DNA from: Algicoccus sp048820935
GTDB taxonomy: Bacteria; Pseudomonadota; Gammaproteobacteria; Burkholderiales; Burkholderiaceae_B
Direction: 5' to 3'
NCBI RefSeq assembly: GCF_048820935.1
Contig: NZ_JBMERD010000006.1
Coordinates: forward strand, 62,001 to 126,000
DNA: 64,000 bases
The translations under genes and the position numbers were made by a program. Shown in pieces: positions 61,399 through 64,000 of this stretch. Numbering within the stretch: position 1 is the first letter of the stretch; each line of letters begins with the position of its first letter. The notes under the pieces are model-generated. The model saw nothing but the letters and a program-made list of their open reading frames with translations. It made no database searches and had not been told where the DNA came from.

Positions 61399-61556
61399 TT
61401 TGAAATCCCCTTCTCTTTATTCTTGAATCCATATCAAAAGTGTCGATGAACGGTCGCAGAAGTTGAGGCCACCATGACGCCGTCATCAATATCCAATACT
61501 TTCTTATAGAGCTTTGTTACTCTTATAGCTGATACGACAACCTGACATCACAAATC

Positions 61557-62069
61557 ATGCCTGAAAACTCTACCTATGCACGAAAGCTGTTGGTGGTTTA
61601 TCACAGCCAAACGAACGGAACTCGACAAATGGTCGATGCACTCGAAAAAGGCGTGCTCGCATCCGATGATATCAAAATTCTGATTCGACATGCATCACAA
61701 ACCGTCACGCAAGATTTACTAGATGCAGATGGTTATGTGTTTGCCACCCCAGAAAATCTGGCATCGATGAGCGGCATGTTAAAAGACTTTTTTGATCGTA
61801 CTTACTATGGCGCTTTGGATCGCATCCAAGGTCGACCATACGGCATCCTAATTTGTGCGGGTAGCGATGGAGAAAACGCTGCTCGACAGATTGAACGAAT
61901 TGCCACTGGGTGGCGACTCAAACTGATTCAACCTGCTCTAATTGTCAATACGCAGGCACAAACACCTGAGGCAATCTTGGCCCAAAAAACATTGACTGAC
62001 GAACAACTAGAACCGTGCGAAACCCTAGGATCTTTATTTGCCGCTGGGTTATCCATGTCTATTTTCTGA
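61557..62069 (+). CDS. Flavodoxin-fold NAD(P)H-dependent oxidoreductase
   Basis: The 170-residue protein has the FMN phosphate-binding loop SQTNGTRQM at residues 17-25 (VYHSQTNGTR), and the second FMN contact PENLASMSGMLKDFFDRTYY near 66-80, so it belongs to the flavodoxin/NADPH-dependent FMN reductase fold. It is the first gene of an operon and ends 19 bases before the ferredoxin reductase-patatin fusion gene. It could pass electrons to or from the FAD domain of that protein. No cofactor preference can be read from the sequence. Confidence 0.8.
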   Translation: MPENSTYARKLLVVYHSQTNGTRQMVDALEKGVLASDDIKILIRHASQTVTQDLLDADGYVFATPENLASMSGMLKDFFDRTYYGALDRIQGRPYGILICAGSDGENAARQIERIATGWRLKLIQPALIVNTQAQTPEAILAQKTLTDEQLEPCETLGSLFAAGLSMSIF

Positions 62070-62088
62070 TACAGAACCTATTAAAACC

Positions 62089-64000
62089 ATGAAAGATACT
62101 CATTCCTTACCGCATTCGGATTTTGTGATCGTTGGTGCTGGTACAGCCGGTGCAACCGCAGCACAAACTTTACGTCAACTCAATCCCAAAGCCACGATCA
62201 TGCTCATCGGTCAAGAAAGTCATTATCCGTATCATCGACCTGCGTTATCTAAACTCGGGATGGGTCTTGCTATGACCGCCCCACGCTCACCCGTCATGCC
62301 AAGTACGGAGTACGAAACATTAAACATCGAGCTTTTACGCGGCACACAAGTGACGGCATTGGATCGCGCGAAGAAAACGATCAGCCTCAAACAAAAAAAC
62401 AAGGTCACACAACTACATTACGATCGGCTCCTGATTGCAACGGGTTCTAGAGCAATGCGGGCTGATGTTCCAGGCGCAAACCTCGCGGGTGTCCACACAT
62501 TGCGAACTTTTGATGATGCCATCAAAATTGTGGACCATTGCAAGTCAGATCGTCATGCGGTGGTCATTGGTGCTGGCTTTATCGGCATGGAAATTGCGGG
62601 CACCTTAAAACAAATGGGGCTTAGCGTGACCCTCATTGAGCGCAACGACCTCCTTTGCAAACTAAACCATCCAGCCATTTCCAGACATTTTGAAGCCATT
62701 CTACGGTCACAAAAAATCGACTTGCGTTTGGATGTACGTCCAGTCCGATTGGAAGGCGAAAAGAAAGTCACCACAGTCGTCACCGATACTGGCGAAAAGA
62801 TTCAATGCGATCTTGTCGTGATGGGAACCGGGGTTACACCGGCAATTGATTGGCTGCAATCCTCAGGCATCACACTTGAGAATGGTGTGTTGGTCGATAA
62901 ATTCTTGCAAACTAACGATCCTGATATCTTTGCAGCAGGTGATGTCGCCAACGCTTGGCATCCAGTTTTTCAGCAATATATTCGAACGGAACACTGGGAC
63001 AATGCAATTAATCAAGCCCAATGTGCAGCGCGGAATATGAGTAGGATCAATGATCCTTACTCACACATTAGCTACTTTTATAGCCATGTCTTTGATCAAA
63101 GCTTTAACGTGCTGGGTCTGACGCAAGCCGATGCCAAGACCATTGATCGTGAAAACCGAAAAAACAACCAGTTTGAAACGCTGTATCTTAAAGACGATAT
63201 CTGTCAGGGATTCTTTGCGCTCGGACGTGCCGGTGAAAACGCACGGGCAGCCAGCATGTTGATTCGCGATCGAGTCCCTCTAGCCAAACATCTCACAAGC
63301 TTACGAAAAGCCAGTTTCAAACTCAGTGAAATCCCCGGTCAGGTGGCCTTTATTTTGCAGGGTGGTGGCGCCTACGGTGCATTTGAATGTGGCGCGGTTC
63401 GGGCACTTCAAGAACACGGCATCATTCCGGACTTGGTGGCTGGCGTTTCTATTGGTGCATTTAATGCCGCCATCATTGCCAGCGCCAAAGAGCATGCCGC
63501 AGAAGCACTAGACAGTTTCTGGCACGACATTTCTGCAGTAGCTGTCGAAAGCCCTGATGAGTCCAGCCGTCGTCTGATGGCCACCAACCAGATCGCCATG
63601 TTTGGTGTACCTGGATTTTTTACACCTCGCTGGATGCTAGCCATGCTTTTAAGAGCTGGCCCACCCGACACTTGGACGGGTTTATATGATTTTTCAGATG
63701 CGAAAGAGCTTCTGGAGAAATATGTCGACTTTCCAGCTTTACGCAATGGTCCAATTCGTTTACTGGTCACCGCCATTGATGTTCAGACCAGTGAAATCGT
63801 TTTGTTTGACAGTTATACAGAGAACTTAACCGCTGATCATATTTTAGCGAGTGGCAGTTTGCCACCTGCTTTCCCATGGACCACAATTGATGACAGGCAT
63901 TACTGGGATGCAGGGATCATCAGTAACTCGCCCTTAGATATCGTGCTCGAACGTGTGGGTTCAACCGGCAAACAGATCTATTTGGTTGATCTATTCACAG
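62089..64000 (+). CDS. Ferredoxin-reductase-like FAD domain fused to a patatin phospholipase domain (3' end beyond window)
   Basis: One uninterrupted frame of 637 codons runs to the window edge. Residues 1-410 are a pyridine nucleotide-disulfide/ferredoxin reductase of the BphA4 and rubredoxin-reductase type: FAD site VGAGTAGA at 15-22, NAD(P)H site VVIGAGFIGMEIA near 158-170, and FAAGDVAN near 281-288. A linker (LRKASFKLSEIPG) leads at about residue 417 to a patatin domain: oxyanion hole GGGAYGAFECG at 425-435, nucleophile elbow GVSIG with Ser454, and the catalytic Asp607 in WDAGIISNSPL. Both parts keep their active-site motifs. Patatins hydrolyse acyl esters of lipids; joining them to a redox module is unusual. 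There is no frameshift or stop between the domains. The C-terminus is not seen. Confidence 0.88.
   Translation, partial: MKDTHSLPHSDFVIVGAGTAGATAAQTLRQLNPKATIMLIGQESHYPYHRPALSKLGMGLAMTAPRSPVMPSTEYETLNIELLRGTQVTALDRAKKTISLKQKNKVTQLHYDRLLIATGSRAMRADVPGANLAGVHTLRTFDDAIKIVDHCKSDRHAVVIGAGFIGMEIAGTLKQMGLSVTLIERNDLLCKLNHPAISRHFEAILRSQKIDLRLDVRPVRLEGEKKVTTVVTDTGEKIQCDLVVMGTGVTPAIDWLQSSGITLENGVLVDKFLQTNDPDIFAAGDVANAWHPVFQQYIRTEHWDNAINQAQCAARNMSRINDPYSHISYFYSHVFDQSFNVLGLTQADAKTIDRENRKNNQFETLYLKDDICQGFFALGRAGENARAASMLIRDRVPLAKHLTSLRKASFKLSEIPGQVAFILQGGGAYGAFECGAVRALQEHGIIPDLVAGVSIGAFNAAIIASAKEHAAEALDSFWHDISAVAVESPDESSRRLMATNQIAMFGVPGFFTPRWMLAMLLRAGPPDTWTGLYDFSDAKELLEKYVDFPALRNGPIRLLVTAIDVQTSEIVLFDSYTENLTADHILASGSLPPAFPWTTIDDRHYWDAGIISNSPLDIVLERVGSTGKQIYLVDLFT

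Noticed and set aside
61440..61540. Minus-strand 22-residue frame ending VLDIDDGVMVASTSATVHRHF
   Set aside because: It has a protein-like look but no start codon with a ribosome site and too little length to support a gene or a remnant.

Overview
This 64 kb window comes from a betaproteobacterium, most likely Burkholderiales and Alcaligenaceae-like. The support is the house-keeping order (queF end, pgsA-uvrC-nagZ-pdxJ; orn, M48 peptidase, rsgA, CoA pyrophosphatase, rplS), a tctC/Bug-type periplasmic receptor, several TRAP transporters and many LysR regulators beside small catabolic operons. No rRNA gene is present, so the genus cannot be fixed from the sequence.

Layout. 1-4.5 kb: the queF 3' end faces a minus-strand run pdxJ>nagZ>uvrC>pgsA that lacks the usual acpS. 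4.5-11 kb: a tripartite RND efflux operon and a DUF4136 lipoprotein. 11-14 kb: matB, a spermidine-synthase-like gene and rpmE2 with a clear promoter, leader hairpin and terminator. 14-17.3 kb: an ArnT-like glycosyltransferase and a MATE exporter. 17.3-21.4 kb: the orn/M48/rsgA/Nudix/rplS block, cut off from rpsP-rimM-trmD. 21.4-22 kb: a 52-codon membrane protein gene behind two perfect LexA boxes. 22-28 kb: a TAXI-TRAP uptake operon, an FAD amine/amino-acid oxidase and a LysR regulator. 28-32.5 kb: a DctPQM TRAP system and an isocitrate-lyase/PEP-mutase family lyase. 32.5-40 kb: mtgA, an O6-alkylguanine repair protein, a ZIP transporter, a diguanylate cyclase, DUF2889, a nonsense-interrupted Na/Pi cotransporter, and two small genes bracketed by a repeated hairpin. 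40-46 kb: a CoA-transferase/Bug receptor/CitE-like lyase operon with a divergent LysR gene, then an OPT transporter. 46.3-49.3 kb: an IS200/IS605 element (tnpA and tnpB divergent) inside an Old Yellow Enzyme gene that also carries two frameshifts. 49.4-49.7 kb: tRNA-Ala, -Glu and -Asp. 50-64 kb: mixed single genes (thioesterase, LysR, MFS, peroxiredoxin, SulP, UspA, Sfp-type phosphopantetheinyl transferase, GST, MaoC-like proteins), ending in a flavodoxin-like gene and an in-frame ferredoxin-reductase/patatin fusion that runs off the window.

How it fits together. Much of the accessory content is uptake of organic acids (TAXI, DctPQM, Bug receptor) tied to CoA-ester or keto-acid enzymes, each set next to its own LysR gene or palindromic site. 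The observations that look least described are the SOS-box-controlled small membrane protein (21567-21725), the redox-lipase fusion (62089-end), and the zinc-ribbon-less TnpB element whose predicted guide points at the gene it interrupted.
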